This document shows positions 1-8,924 of a stretch of 64,000 nt of DNA, piece by piece. How positions within the stretch are numbered: position 1 is the stretch's first letter; each line of letters starts with the position of its first letter. The position numbers and the translations under genes are program-made. The DNA is taken from NCBI GenBank assembly GCA_964446935.1, contig CAYUQI010000003.1, positions 1 through 64,000 on the forward strand, in the 5' to 3' direction. Below the pieces are notes generated by a model. It worked only from the letters and a program-made list of their open reading frames with translations, was not told where the DNA came from and did no database searches. Source of the stretch: UASB124 sp964446935. Lineage in GTDB: Bacteria; Babelota; Babeliae; Babelales; RVW-14.

Positions 1-1521
1 CCACCCATACCAACCAATAATGATAATGAACGGCTCAATGGGAAGTCGCATACGGGCATAGCCACCAGCAAGCGCAATAACAAGAAATAATGCAATAAAT
101 GACAGCATGGAAAGCATTGAGCAAACGTCATTCCACAGCGCCGCTCCACGAAGCATGCCACCAAGCAAGAACACAAAACTGAGTAAGCAACCAGTGAGCA
201 TGAATAGAAATAAAAGAATCTCGAGATACACAATCAGTTTGAGATACCAGTTATTTGTTTGCGGAAAAAGATAGCGGGCAAACAATGACCATATACCTCG
301 CTTTGATGAAAAATAATCAAATTCAGGACGATCAGCCTCAAGATACAAAAGTTCGGCCGAATACAATGAAAAGCACGTTCTGAATATATCTGTTAACCAT
401 AATTTCATGGTTACCAAAGGATGTTGTACAAAATAATGACGAGCAAGATGCTCATGCACATAGCATCGTTCAATCTCTGTAAGCTCACGATGTTTGATGC
501 GTTCTTCATCCTGCATACGTTGATTAACCTCATGGCCTACTTTGTCTTTTGCTTGTGCATAAGAACATTGATCAACAGAAGCAACTACCCGTGCTGCCGA
601 AAAATATAAAAAATGTCCTCCGGGTAGTGTATGGAAAAACAAATGCCCAAGCAAAAGATAATTGCGGAGCAACCAAGGCAAAACAACAATTAGCCACGAG
701 CCAACCAGAACCGCTGCTCGTGTAAGTTTTTTTTTCCAACCATCGTATGAAAACAGTAATAAAAATAGCGCCACAACTAGCACATAATGACCGACAGGGC
801 GAACCATTGATGCTAACCCTAAAAAAATACCCGCTAATAAAAAATATTTATAACTCACATCAACAGCTGGCGTTTGGCACAGCTCGGCATGTTTAGCTTC
901 CTGAATTTTTTCATAAAACGCGGTAAATGCTGGTGATTCTGTTGTTTCATCAGGCAAGAACGTAAACATGTCCGGCTGACATCGACAGGCATCCTGCCAC
1001 CGCTCTATATCAACACTACGGCAAAACCACCAATGAACATTTGGCAAAAACATAAGACTGAAGAGTAAGAAGAAAAAAATGAACAATGTCTCACTCATAA
1101 AAAAACCACTGTACAAAACAAGCCCGAGATGAATGGAGCTATACAACGAAGCACAATATGCTAACCATCGCCTTCGTGGAAACAAACCCAAAACGAGTAA
1201 AAATATCAGCAACGGAATACATGATGCAAGAACAACCAGGGCCCATAAAAATGTTGTTGGCTGGGGGCCGAACAATTTATAAAAAAAAGCGATAAAAACA
1301 CTGTACCCTGGTAAACGATAAAAATTCGGTTGGCCATTGGCCTGCGAAATACCATTATCTTTGGCGATTTCTTGCGCTACCAGGTGATACGTATTGGAAT
1401 CAACCTGCCAATACCGTTGATTATTACTCAGATACCATTGATACACCCCGGCACGAATAAGCAGTGAAACAATAAAGAGAATACCAAGGAAAATTTTGTC
1501 CTTTTTTTCTATGATTATCAT
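1..1521 (-). CDS. GT-C type membrane glycosyltransferase (ArnT/PMT-like), 3' end outside window
   Basis: An uninterrupted minus-strand frame of 507 codons runs from an ATG at 1521 off the left edge, so the C-terminus is missing. AAGGG lies about eight bases before the ATG. The protein opens with a short charged segment and a membrane helix, followed by an extracytoplasmic stretch containing QVDSNTYHLVAQ and an RLPGYSVFIAFFY segment, which is the layout of GT39/PMT-like enzymes that use polyprenyl-phosphate sugars. Several further hydrophobic helices follow, with MVRPVGHY and PWLLRNYLLLGH segments typical of this fold. An unusual soluble loop of about 60 residues sits between the fourth and fifth helices. 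By family it should transfer a sugar from a lipid carrier on the periplasmic side of the inner membrane. The acceptor cannot be told from sequence. Confidence 0.75.
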   Translation of the reverse strand, partial: MIIIEKKDKIFLGILFIVSLLIRAGVYQWYLSNNQRYWQVDSNTYHLVAQEIAKDNGISQANGQPNFYRLPGYSVFIAFFYKLFGPQPTTFLWALVVLASCIPLLIFLLVLGLFPRRRWLAYCASLYSSIHLGLVLYSGFFMSETLFIFFFLLFSLMFLPNVHWWFCRSVDIERWQDACRCQPDMFTFLPDETTESPAFTAFYEKIQEAKHAELCQTPAVDVSYKYFLLAGIFLGLASMVRPVGHYVLVVALFLLLFSYDGWKKKLTRAAVLVGSWLIVVLPWLLRNYLLLGHLFFHTLPGGHFLYFSAARVVASVDQCSYAQAKDKVGHEVNQRMQDEERIKHRELTEIERCYVHEHLARHYFVQHPLVTMKLWLTDIFRTCFSLYSAELLYLEADRPEFDYFSSKRGIWSLFARYLFPQTNNWYLKLIVYLEILLFLFMLTGCLLSFVFLLGGMLRGAALWNDVCSMLSMLSFIALFLVIALAGGYARMRLPIEPFIIIIGWYGW

Positions 1522-1617
1522 GGGAAGATCCCTTAATTACTACTCCTTTTATTTCTCAGTCAAATCAGATTAGCCCATCATCCAACAAATGCAATGGTGT
1601 TTTAGATATGTTCACAA

Positions 1618-1664
1618 CAAAATGAAACGGAGGATGTTTTGAAAACATCCTCCGTTTCATTTTG
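1618..1664 (-). terminator. Perfect 23-bp inverted repeat with a 1-nt centre
   Basis: Positions 1618-1640 and 1642-1664 are exact reverse complements around a single G at 1641. Both outer ends are A/T tracts, so a transcript from either strand would fold into a hairpin followed by U residues. It lies just downstream of the minus-strand gene ending at 1715 and about 100 bases before the start of the next minus-strand gene. A terminator is the simplest reading. Confidence 0.7.
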
Positions 1665-1714
1665 GACAATTAAAATTATAATGCTATTTTTTATCGTATA
1701 ACATACGCTAATTT

Positions 1715-2254
1715 TTACGATAACTTATAATAAAGTTGTCTTGCAGCGTGCCAAGTTTTATATGTTTCGCTTAATATCTCTTGATATTTTTTTTGCTCTT
1801 CGTCTACATTGATGTCAAGGATATCGGCTTTACGTACAATTCCGCCAAAATCAAACTCCGTTATTTCGCATACAGATTTTTTTTGTCGTTTATTAAGTTC
1901 TTCCAAAAGATGTTGTTTTAGTCCAACATCTCCTCGTATACGGCTTAATTGATCTCCATAAATCTTAAGTTGAGCTTTTGCTTTCTCAATTTGTTGTACT
2001 ATGGCTTTACGATCTACACCATGAAAAAAGTCTTTACTTTTCTGCCACAAACTAATGGTTTCGGTTGGTATGAAAGGCAATTCATACTCTGCACTACCTT
2101 TAACGCTACTGGTGTGGTCTAAAAACGAAGGATATGGAAAATCATCATCAAGGTTTACTTGTTCAAGTGTTAGTTTTTTTTCCGCCGAATAAATACATTG
2201 CATCATTGGCATAGCCAAGACAGTTGCTACTATTAATAATTGCATCTTTTTCAT
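1715..2254 (-). CDS. Small exported protein of unknown function
   Basis: The 179-residue product begins with a classic signal peptide: MKK, a hydrophobic core, and a likely cleavage near IYS-AEK at about residue 24. The mature part is charged and probably helical, with a segment from about 90 to 130 rich in Lys, Gln and Leu that could be a coiled coil. No family was recognised. A perfect hairpin lies just downstream and galE lies upstream on the same strand, but the spacing of about 150 bases to galE, with another hairpin between, suggests separate transcription. It is probably periplasmic or secreted. Confidence 0.6.
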   Translation of the reverse strand: MKKMQLLIVATVLAMPMMQCIYSAEKKLTLEQVNLDDDFPYPSFLDHTSSVKGSAEYELPFIPTETISLWQKSKDFFHGVDRKAIVQQIEKAKAQLKIYGDQLSRIRGDVGLKQHLLEELNKRQKKSVCEITEFDFGGIVRKADILDINVDEEQKKYQEILSETYKTWHAARQLYYKLS

Positions 2255-2371
2255 GATAACCCCCTATTGAAATATAACGACCATTTTATGTTTTTGAATT
2301 ATTTATAGCTTAACACTCTTTACTTTTTTAACAAAATGGCAAAAACAAAACAATTTGCAACGATATCGTTT

Positions 2372-2420
2372 CTATTTGTCTTGAAAGATTGTTATGATAA
2401 CAATCTTTCAAGACAAATAG
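2372..2420 (-). terminator. Perfect 24-bp inverted repeat overlapping the galE stop codon
   Basis: Positions 2372-2395 and 2397-2420 are exact reverse complements around a single G at 2396. The galE stop codon (2408-2410) lies inside the right arm, so the last codons of galE form one side of the stem. The architecture, long perfect arms and a one-base centre, is the same as the hairpin at 1618-1664. It probably acts as a terminator for galE. Confidence 0.6.
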
Positions 2421-3436
2421 ACATCTCGAACTTCGCAATGATCTTTACTTCCCATAATCCCTTTATATCTTTTCTGCTCCCACACCCATGCATCATGAAG
2501 AATTCTTTCAAGATCAGCATGCTGTGGTTGCCAGGAAAGAACTTTTTTAATTTTGTTTGCATTGGCAACAAGCACAGCCGCATCACCGGGACGGCGAGGA
2601 TGCTCTGCAACACCAATTGACTGCTTGCATACACGTTGCGCAACATCAATCAACTGTCGCACCGAATAACCAGTCCCCGTTCCTAAATTAAAAACTTCAG
2701 AATTGCCGCCACTGCACAGATACTCAAGTGCAAGAATATGCGCCTGCGCTATGTCAGCAACATGTATGTAATCGCGGATACAGGTACCATCAACCGTATC
2801 ATAATCGGTACCAAAGATCGCAAACGGTTTTCGGTCCATTGCAGCTCGTAAGAGCAAAGGAATCACATGGGTCTCTGGATTATGACATTCCCCAAGCTTG
2901 TGTTCTGGTAATGCACCAGATGCATTAAAATAGCGTAATGAAACATACTTGAGTCCATATGCATGCGTATAATCTTCTAGTGCATATTCAACGGCAAGTT
3001 TGGTCTTTCCATACGGGCTCAGGGGAGCATATGGATGGTTTTCATCCATAGGAACATATGCAGGATTGCCATAAACGGCACAACTAGAGGAAAAAATAAA
3101 GGAGTTAACCCCATGTTGTCGCATGGTATCAAGAAGCTTGACCGTATTGGCAACGTTGTTGAGATAAAAACGATCAGGATACTTAACCGATTCCCCCACC
3201 TCAATTAATCCCGCAAAATGCATCACTGCATCAATTTCAAAGGTATCAAACAGTGATTCCATCAGATGGCTATTACCAATATCACCTTTGATAATTTGGA
3301 CACCGGGTAAATACGTTGTTTGATTGTATACCAATGAATCAATAATAATGACCTGGTATCCAGCCGAATGTAACATATGCGCGGTAATCGACCCAATGTA
3401 GCCCAATCCCCCGGTAAGTAAAATAGTCTTTTTCAT
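2408..3436 (-). CDS. galE: UDP-glucose 4-epimerase
   Basis: This 342-residue short-chain dehydrogenase interconverts UDP-glucose and UDP-galactose in the cytosol using bound NAD. The NAD-binding motif TGGLGYIG is at residues 8-15, the catalytic serine cluster is at 116-118, and the Tyr-x3-Lys pair is Y142/K146 in SPYGKTK. NxxGT-type and RYFNASGA segments characteristic of GalE follow. The length matches the family (about 338 residues in E. coli). The gene supplies UDP-galactose for the glycan genes further along. Its last codons lie inside a perfect hairpin. GalE could also accept N-acetylated substrates; the sequence does not decide this. Confidence 0.93.
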   Translation of the reverse strand: MKKTILLTGGLGYIGSITAHMLHSAGYQVIIIDSLVYNQTTYLPGVQIIKGDIGNSHLMESLFDTFEIDAVMHFAGLIEVGESVKYPDRFYLNNVANTVKLLDTMRQHGVNSFIFSSSCAVYGNPAYVPMDENHPYAPLSPYGKTKLAVEYALEDYTHAYGLKYVSLRYFNASGALPEHKLGECHNPETHVIPLLLRAAMDRKPFAIFGTDYDTVDGTCIRDYIHVADIAQAHILALEYLCSGGNSEVFNLGTGTGYSVRQLIDVAQRVCKQSIGVAEHPRRPGDAAVLVANANKIKKVLSWQPQHADLERILHDAWVWEQKRYKGIMGSKDHCEVRDVYLS

Positions 3437-3541
3437 AAATAAAGCGATTTTATGGGGTTTCTATGACACCATACGTCACTTATGGTACCTTAAAACCACG
3501 ATAAGACAATAACGTAACGCAAGTTCGAACATTAAATTTTT

Positions 3542-3669
3542 TGTCATGCTGAACCTCTAAATAAGTCCGACATGGTGACTCCCTTTTTTGTCACCCTGAA
3601 TTTATTTCAGGGTCCATTCCCCGACATTATTACCAATGGGGTGGATGCTGAAACAAGTTCAGCATGACA
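3542..3669. repeat. Dispersed palindromic repeat, family A (copy 1)
   Basis: A partial unit (TGTCATGCTGAA near 3542) is followed by a complete pair: TGTCACCCTGAATTTATTTC running into a spacer, then GCTGAAACAAGTTCAGCATG in reverse orientation, ending at 3669. Each unit is itself a small inverted repeat (CCTGAA..TTCAGG), and the two units face each other, so the whole can fold into a large hairpin. It fills the space between divergent galE and the HisRS-like gene. Confidence 0.85.
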
Positions 3670-3764
3670 AAAATAAAACCAACCCTTCTAGACAAACAAT
3701 GCGATTGTAAAAGCGTTTTGAAAATAAATTGATTGTTGATTTCATTTTATCATTAGGAGCCTTT

Positions 3765-4721
3765 ATGAATCCCCCCTTACAAAATTCAGACGACATTCTC
3801 GACCTTCGCCTATACAACTTTGTACATAATCAAATCAAAGATCATCTATCACTCTATAATTTCACCGAAGTTATTACATCAAATCTCAACTCAGACCCCA
3901 TGGCTTCAATGCTCCAAGCGTATATCAAACACAACGTCAATCAAACACCATGGAAAATATTTTCACAAGAGCCATCACTTGAAAATAAATTGCACAACAT
4001 GCAAACAACCATCGGGATGATACATACCGAGAACATCGTTCATGATGCATATTTTCTCAAAATGCTCACAAGTATTTTTGATGATGTTTTTAAACTCGAA
4101 CATTATGTTCTTAAACTTAACTTTGTAGAATGTCCACATGGAGGCTGTAACGAATGCGCTACCCAATTGCACCAGCTGACTACGTTATTGCAATTGTTAT
4201 CGGTAAACTACATGATTGATAAAAGCATCAACAGCAATGATGGATATTACACCAAGACGGTTTTCCAATGCAGTTCACGCGAAGGGGGGACGCTTCGAGT
4301 ATTCTGCAATGGTGGACGTATTTGCACCAAAACAAATTTTGAAGCAGCGCAGGAGATATCATCAATTGGTGCAACAATAGACAGTAAAAGCCTTGTTGCA
4401 TTGGTTGAACAAAACAGTCAAAAACTACCACTCCCTCAAGCCCCCGCGCTTCATATTATTATTCCTACGACAGAAGATCAAATTCCTCTGGCATTAATGC
4501 TTGCGTATGAACTGCAATCACATCACTACGCCACCGATGTCATTTTGAAAAAAGCACCTCTTCCAACCCTCGTTAACAAAGCAAACAAAATGGGAGCAAA
4601 GTTTGTTCTCTGCCTTGGACCAGAAGAACAACAACACGGAACAGTGTTCATTCACCATATGATTCGAGGCGAAACATTAACAATCAAACAACACGAGATT
4701 ATATCATTTTTGAGAAGCTGA
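3765..4721 (+). CDS. Degenerate histidyl-tRNA synthetase-like protein
   Basis: The product, 318 residues from the chosen ATG, follows the order of a histidyl-tRNA synthetase. It has a motif-1-like helix and strand (LYNFTEVIT) and a central stretch resembling the Asp/Ala-rich dimer region. CNECATQLHQL leads into YYTKTVFQC, the equivalent of the HisA motif, and a C-terminal HGTP-type anticodon-binding domain follows (HIIIPTT, then LILKKAP-like and GAKFVLCLGPEE). It is much shorter than true HisRS (about 420 residues). I find no motif 2 arginine, and the catalytic Arg of the usual RGLDYY is replaced (NSNDGYYT). It is therefore probably not an active synthetase; a regulatory or HisZ-like role is possible. 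The ATG at 3765 is preferred over an upstream TTG because AGGAG lies at 3755-3759. Confidence 0.6.
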   Translation: MNPPLQNSDDILDLRLYNFVHNQIKDHLSLYNFTEVITSNLNSDPMASMLQAYIKHNVNQTPWKIFSQEPSLENKLHNMQTTIGMIHTENIVHDAYFLKMLTSIFDDVFKLEHYVLKLNFVECPHGGCNECATQLHQLTTLLQLLSVNYMIDKSINSNDGYYTKTVFQCSSREGGTLRVFCNGGRICTKTNFEAAQEISSIGATIDSKSLVALVEQNSQKLPLPQAPALHIIIPTTEDQIPLALMLAYELQSHHYATDVILKKAPLPTLVNKANKMGAKFVLCLGPEEQQHGTVFIHHMIRGETLTIKQHEIISFLRS

Positions 4722-5360
4722 ATGTTCTTCATGTTCTCGATTTTTAAGAACATTTTCAACATACGCAATTTGTTTGAGCTGTGCATCAAATTTTAACGTA
4801 TAACGAGAGCATCCGATTGCTACATCGCGCTTTGCGTTTTTAACGTATTTTCTAATGCTAAAAATTCTTTGCTGAATATAATCTTCAAAACGATCTGATG
4901 CTGTTTTTAACACCATAACATGGTCAGGTGGTGTGGATGAAAAAAATGAATTGTAATAAGCAACATCACGATCTATCTCAGCAACCATTTTGTTTAATAG
5001 GTACTCAAATTGAGCCACTCGAGCATCAGAATCTTTAAATTCATCTTCATTAATAGTAACTTCTTTTGATTGCTTTAGTACTTCAAGCTTCTGTTTAATC
5101 AGATCACGTTTAGCAAGCGTCTCATCCCTTTTGACAGCAACTTCATCACGCAATGCCACTAGAATTTTAATAGCTTCCTGAAACTTAGACTTTTGTTCAT
5201 CGGTAATCGGTGTAAGCGGAATCTCTTTTACAAACTCGCGTAATTTTTGCTTTGCAGCTTCAACATCGCTCTCCGTACTCGATGAACCAACACTGTTGTC
5301 TTGTACAAGTTCAGGGGTTATTTCTGTATCATTCGTCTTAGGGGTATCACTGATAATCAT
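4704..5360 (-). CDS. Acidic coiled-coil protein of unknown function
   Basis: This 218-residue protein has no signal peptide. Its N-terminal 30 residues are rich in Thr, Ser, Glu and Asp and look disordered. Residues of about 35-130 are highly charged and helical, with heptad-like spacing of Leu and Val between Lys and Glu, suggesting a coiled coil. The C-terminal part contains several Tyr and Arg residues in predicted helices. The gene is convergent with the HisRS-like gene and overlaps its 3' end by 18 bases. No family was recognised. Confidence 0.55.
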   Translation of the reverse strand: MIISDTPKTNDTEITPELVQDNSVGSSSTESDVEAAKQKLREFVKEIPLTPITDEQKSKFQEAIKILVALRDEVAVKRDETLAKRDLIKQKLEVLKQSKEVTINEDEFKDSDARVAQFEYLLNKMVAEIDRDVAYYNSFFSSTPPDHVMVLKTASDRFEDYIQQRIFSIRKYVKNAKRDVAIGCSRYTLKFDAQLKQIAYVENVLKNREHEEHSASQK

Positions 5361-6089
5361 AATTTTTCAACCACCAAAAAAGATAGATTATTCCTTATAT
5401 CAAACAGATTTTTAGTGTACCATCACCTACAAATAACACCAGTTTTGGTTTTTATACACACCTTCATATCCCCGACAATCATGATTCTGCCTCGTTAAAC
5501 ACTTTGTTTTTTGATGTAAACGTTGATGAGTTCGATTATTTAAAGAAATTACCTCATTTATCAAAAAAGCAAAATCCGAAACAAAATAATTTCTGATACG
5601 CAAGATGAGATAGCCACCCAATACCACTGTCATGTTTCGATTGGGCCGATGAAAAAAGCAAACCGACGAACCCCAACACCCCCTCACACACTCGCCTCAT
5701 TTTCTTTTCAAACTGAAATCATCACAACATTGCCCAACAAGCCGAAAATAACGTGCTGCAAAATAAAAAGAGCTCTTCAGCAACCACTTGCCAACAAAGT
5801 TGTCAGTAAGTCCATTCTTGTCATACCCCCAACAGGCATCCATAGGGTCTTCATACAAAATGTTTCATTTTGATACACCGCCAAAGGCAACGATCCCAAG
5901 CTTATTTTCAAAAACTTAACATAATAATTTGATTTTGCGACATGCTATCGCCGGCTTTTGCTCCGTTTTAAAATTTTGACGTATAGTCCCAGAAAGCCCC
6001 ATCCAATTGCTGCTTTGTACTGGTATGATACACTATAAGGAAGATTGAGTCTTTTTCTTAAACAATAACTCTTTTAAAGTAGGTGGCTG
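5361..6089. other. Gene-free stretch of about 730 bases
   Basis: The frames on either strand here are short, lack convincing ribosome-binding sites and look low in coding character. The last 80 bases before the protease gene contain TATGAT and TATAAG near 6024-6040, which could belong to its promoter, but no well-spaced -35 element is convincing. No repeat of the dispersed families is present. It could contain a decayed gene. Confidence 0.4.
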
Positions 6090-8924
6090 ATGAATCATTC
6101 ATATATCAAAAGATATCCCCCAATACTTTCCATTATTTTTTTATTCCTCATTACATTAACAGCAACATCCCAGCTGATAGCACAACAACCAGATTCACTT
6201 GCTCAATGGCTGGAAAACGCCAAACAATCAATCCACAAAAAGATACTACCTAATGGTTTGACTGTTTTGTTTTATCCTCTTACCAGCACCATCGACGTTG
6301 ATCTGAAAGTTATCGTCAACGTTGGATCACGAGATGAGCATGAAGGACAATACGGTTTTGCTCACATGGTTGAACATATGATTTTCAAAGGAACTGAAAA
6401 ACTTTCAGAAACAGATATAAAACGTATTTCAGAAAAATTTAACGCTTCATACAATGCCTTTACCGAATACGATCAAACAACCTATTACTTCAGAACAGAC
6501 AACAAAAATTGGCATATCTTTATGGATATACTAGCCGATTGTATGCAGCATGCACGTTTTGATGACAATCATTTTGCATCTGAGGTTAAGACCGTTATCA
6601 GCGAACTAAATATGCGCCGCACGAAACCAACCATTAAAATGTTTGAAACTGCTATTGCTATCAGTTTCCCATCTACCCACCCTTATCAACACCCACTCAT
6701 TGGCACCAGAGAAAATCTTGTTACTGCAACGGGACAAGATCTTAAAAATTTTTATCATACACACTACACACCTGATAGAACATTGGTAACTATTGTTGGC
6801 AATATAAATAAAGAAGAAGCATTCCAAAAAGCAGAAGAATGTTTTGGCTCAATTCCGTCGAACACCCCCTGCACCACAACCCCATTTTCTTCGGATCCTT
6901 ACCTTCCAACTGATTTTGTTCAACAAGCAGTTACTATCCATACCCATACCGCAAATCCACTCTCTGCGCTATTTTGGCAAGTTCCATCAGCCCATAATAA
7001 AGAATATTTAATAGGGCTTATTCTGACCTACATACTAAATAAACGCCTTGAAAAGCTTAAAGATTCATACAACCTTGTTTATGAATGCAGCGCGATGCAA
7101 ACTCTTTTATTCGATGCTGGCTTTTTCTATATATACTTTGAGCCGCGCATTGACGAATATTCCAAGACACTTCCTGCAGCAACATGCCATCAAACCATCA
7201 AAACACATATTGAACATGAAATTAACGATCTTTCTCTTTCTGGTCCAACAGCGCAAGAACTCTCAAATGCCAAAATCTTGAGCCTTAATCATATGGTAAG
7301 CAAGCTTGAAAACATCGATTTCATAGCAGATGTTTTAGCTGGTTACAGTCTCAACCATAATGAATACCAAGTATTTGATGAGTTTGAATATTCACAAAAC
7401 ATTAGTAAACAAGATATAAAAAAGTTCTGTCAAAAATACTTGCAACAACAACGAGCAAACGCAATCAGCTGCGTTCCACTCATGAACAATGAACAAGAAG
7501 AATGGATGGAACGCCAAAATGCTGTTGATGGCTATGAAAAAAAGCTTCTTGAGAAAAAACAACGCGAAACACAACTGGAACAAGAAAAGCCACTTGATCA
7601 ATTTCCAAATCCAAAGCTCCTTGATTTTGTTTTCAAACACCCAGACCGTCATGTAACACTCAGTAACGGACTTGAGGTCTATGTTAAACGACAAACCACA
7701 ACACCAGCTCTCTATCTTGAATGTTGCGTAAAGAATCCTTCAAAAACATACCTTTGGTACGCCCAAAACCATCAAGCAGATCTTCCCTCATTAGCAATAG
7801 AATTATTACCAGAAGGAAGCACGGGAACCCCTGAGCATTCAGAGGATTTTACTAAAAAAGAACATGACGATTTTTTTGAATCATTGGGAGCTCGATGTTC
7901 ATTTGGTTCCCTCAGTGGACAGCTTTTCTGTTTAGTAAAAGATCTTGAGATATGTTACCCACGATTTATCCATATTCTTACACATCCAACGTATCCCAAA
8001 GAAGTCTTCCAACGAGAAGTTAATGAAAACAAAGAATCCATGCTCGCACAACAAAAAAATGCCGATCACGTTGTTGACTCAACATTTAATCAATATCTGT
8101 ACAAAGATTATCCATGGACATTCAGCGACGAGATATCAATAGAGGATCTTACAAAGCTTTCCATTCAAGATCTTGTTGCTTTTCACAAACAATGGATACG
8201 GCCTAGCACCATGTACCTTGTTCTCGTTGGTAATATTGATCCTGATAATGCCATACAGCTTCTTGAAAAAACATGTGGATCATGGAAATGTGATGAAACA
8301 GATACAACAACAAATCAACTAAGCTCTCTTACAATTCCATCAATTACCAATCCACCGGCTAAAGAATTTTCAAAACCACTTCCTCATGAACAAACAATTA
8401 TTATGACCGGACGGATAACAGCCGAGAAAGGAACCGATGAAGCACGCGCGCTCCTCCTTGCTGAAGACTATTTGAACAAAATATTATTTGAGATCCGTGA
8501 AAAAACAGGACTCTTTTATACCTGCCGTGCACATCTTTGCGCAACTTCATTTCTCACCAAAGGATACACCTGTATCTCAACATCAGTTTCATCTGAAAAT
8601 GCTGCAGATGTCAAACAAGGCATCAAAGATGTTTTACGGAAGATCTGTACAGAAGGAATTCCTGCAGATCAAATTGCACTTGCTAAACAAAATTATATTA
8701 ATGACCTTGCGCGATCATTTTCAACATCACAACAACTATGCAATATTTATTCATATTTGATTGATCAAGGAAAACCGTTTACGTATTATGATGAGCAAAT
8801 ACAACACATTAATGACTTATCTGCCGAACGCATTAATGACCTTGTTAAAGAATACCTTAACCCTGATCATTGGACTTTTGTAGAAGGAGGCAAGGTCAAT
8901 GAACAAACAGCTACTGCTGCCTAA
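6090..8924 (+). CDS. Exported M16 family zinc metalloprotease (pitrilysin/PqqL-like)
   Basis: The 944-residue protein begins with a signal peptide (hydrophobic core at about residues 12-29, likely cleavage after LIA near 31). The first M16 domain has the inverted zinc motif HMVEH, with ligands H92 and H96, catalytic E95 and the third ligand E172 in ISELNMRR, which is the expected spacing. A second M16-like half starts at about residue 520 (VTLSNGLEVYV) and lacks HxxEH, as is normal for the inactive partner domain. It should act as a periplasmic or secreted peptidase that encloses short unfolded peptides. GGAGG sits inside its 3' end as the ribosome site of murE, and the two genes overlap by 26 bases, suggesting translational coupling. 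Confidence 0.9.
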   Translation: MNHSYIKRYPPILSIIFLFLITLTATSQLIAQQPDSLAQWLENAKQSIHKKILPNGLTVLFYPLTSTIDVDLKVIVNVGSRDEHEGQYGFAHMVEHMIFKGTEKLSETDIKRISEKFNASYNAFTEYDQTTYYFRTDNKNWHIFMDILADCMQHARFDDNHFASEVKTVISELNMRRTKPTIKMFETAIAISFPSTHPYQHPLIGTRENLVTATGQDLKNFYHTHYTPDRTLVTIVGNINKEEAFQKAEECFGSIPSNTPCTTTPFSSDPYLPTDFVQQAVTIHTHTANPLSALFWQVPSAHNKEYLIGLILTYILNKRLEKLKDSYNLVYECSAMQTLLFDAGFFYIYFEPRIDEYSKTLPAATCHQTIKTHIEHEINDLSLSGPTAQELSNAKILSLNHMVSKLENIDFIADVLAGYSLNHNEYQVFDEFEYSQNISKQDIKKFCQKYLQQQRANAISCVPLMNNEQEEWMERQNAVDGYEKKLLEKKQRETQLEQEKPLDQFPNPKLLDFVFKHPDRHVTLSNGLEVYVKRQTTTPALYLECCVKNPSKTYLWYAQNHQADLPSLAIELLPEGSTGTPEHSEDFTKKEHDDFFESLGARCSFGSLSGQLFCLVKDLEICYPRFIHILTHPTYPKEVFQREVNENKESMLAQQKNADHVVDSTFNQYLYKDYPWTFSDEISIEDLTKLSIQDLVAFHKQWIRPSTMYLVLVGNIDPDNAIQLLEKTCGSWKCDETDTTTNQLSSLTIPSITNPPAKEFSKPLPHEQTIIMTGRITAEKGTDEARALLLAEDYLNKILFEIREKTGLFYTCRAHLCATSFLTKGYTCISTSVSSENAADVKQGIKDVLRKICTEGIPADQIALAKQNYINDLARSFSTSQQLCNIYSYLIDQGKPFTYYDEQIQHINDLSAERINDLVKEYLNPDHWTFVEGGKVNEQTATAA

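Noticed and set aside
421..609. A 62-codon plus-strand frame
   Set aside because: It is antisense to the GT-C membrane protein, which has an open frame over the whole region.
5427..5873. Two frames of 86 (minus) and 74 (plus) codons in the gene-free stretch
   Set aside because: No ribosome site, no domain and an unusual residue composition; a decayed gene cannot be excluded.
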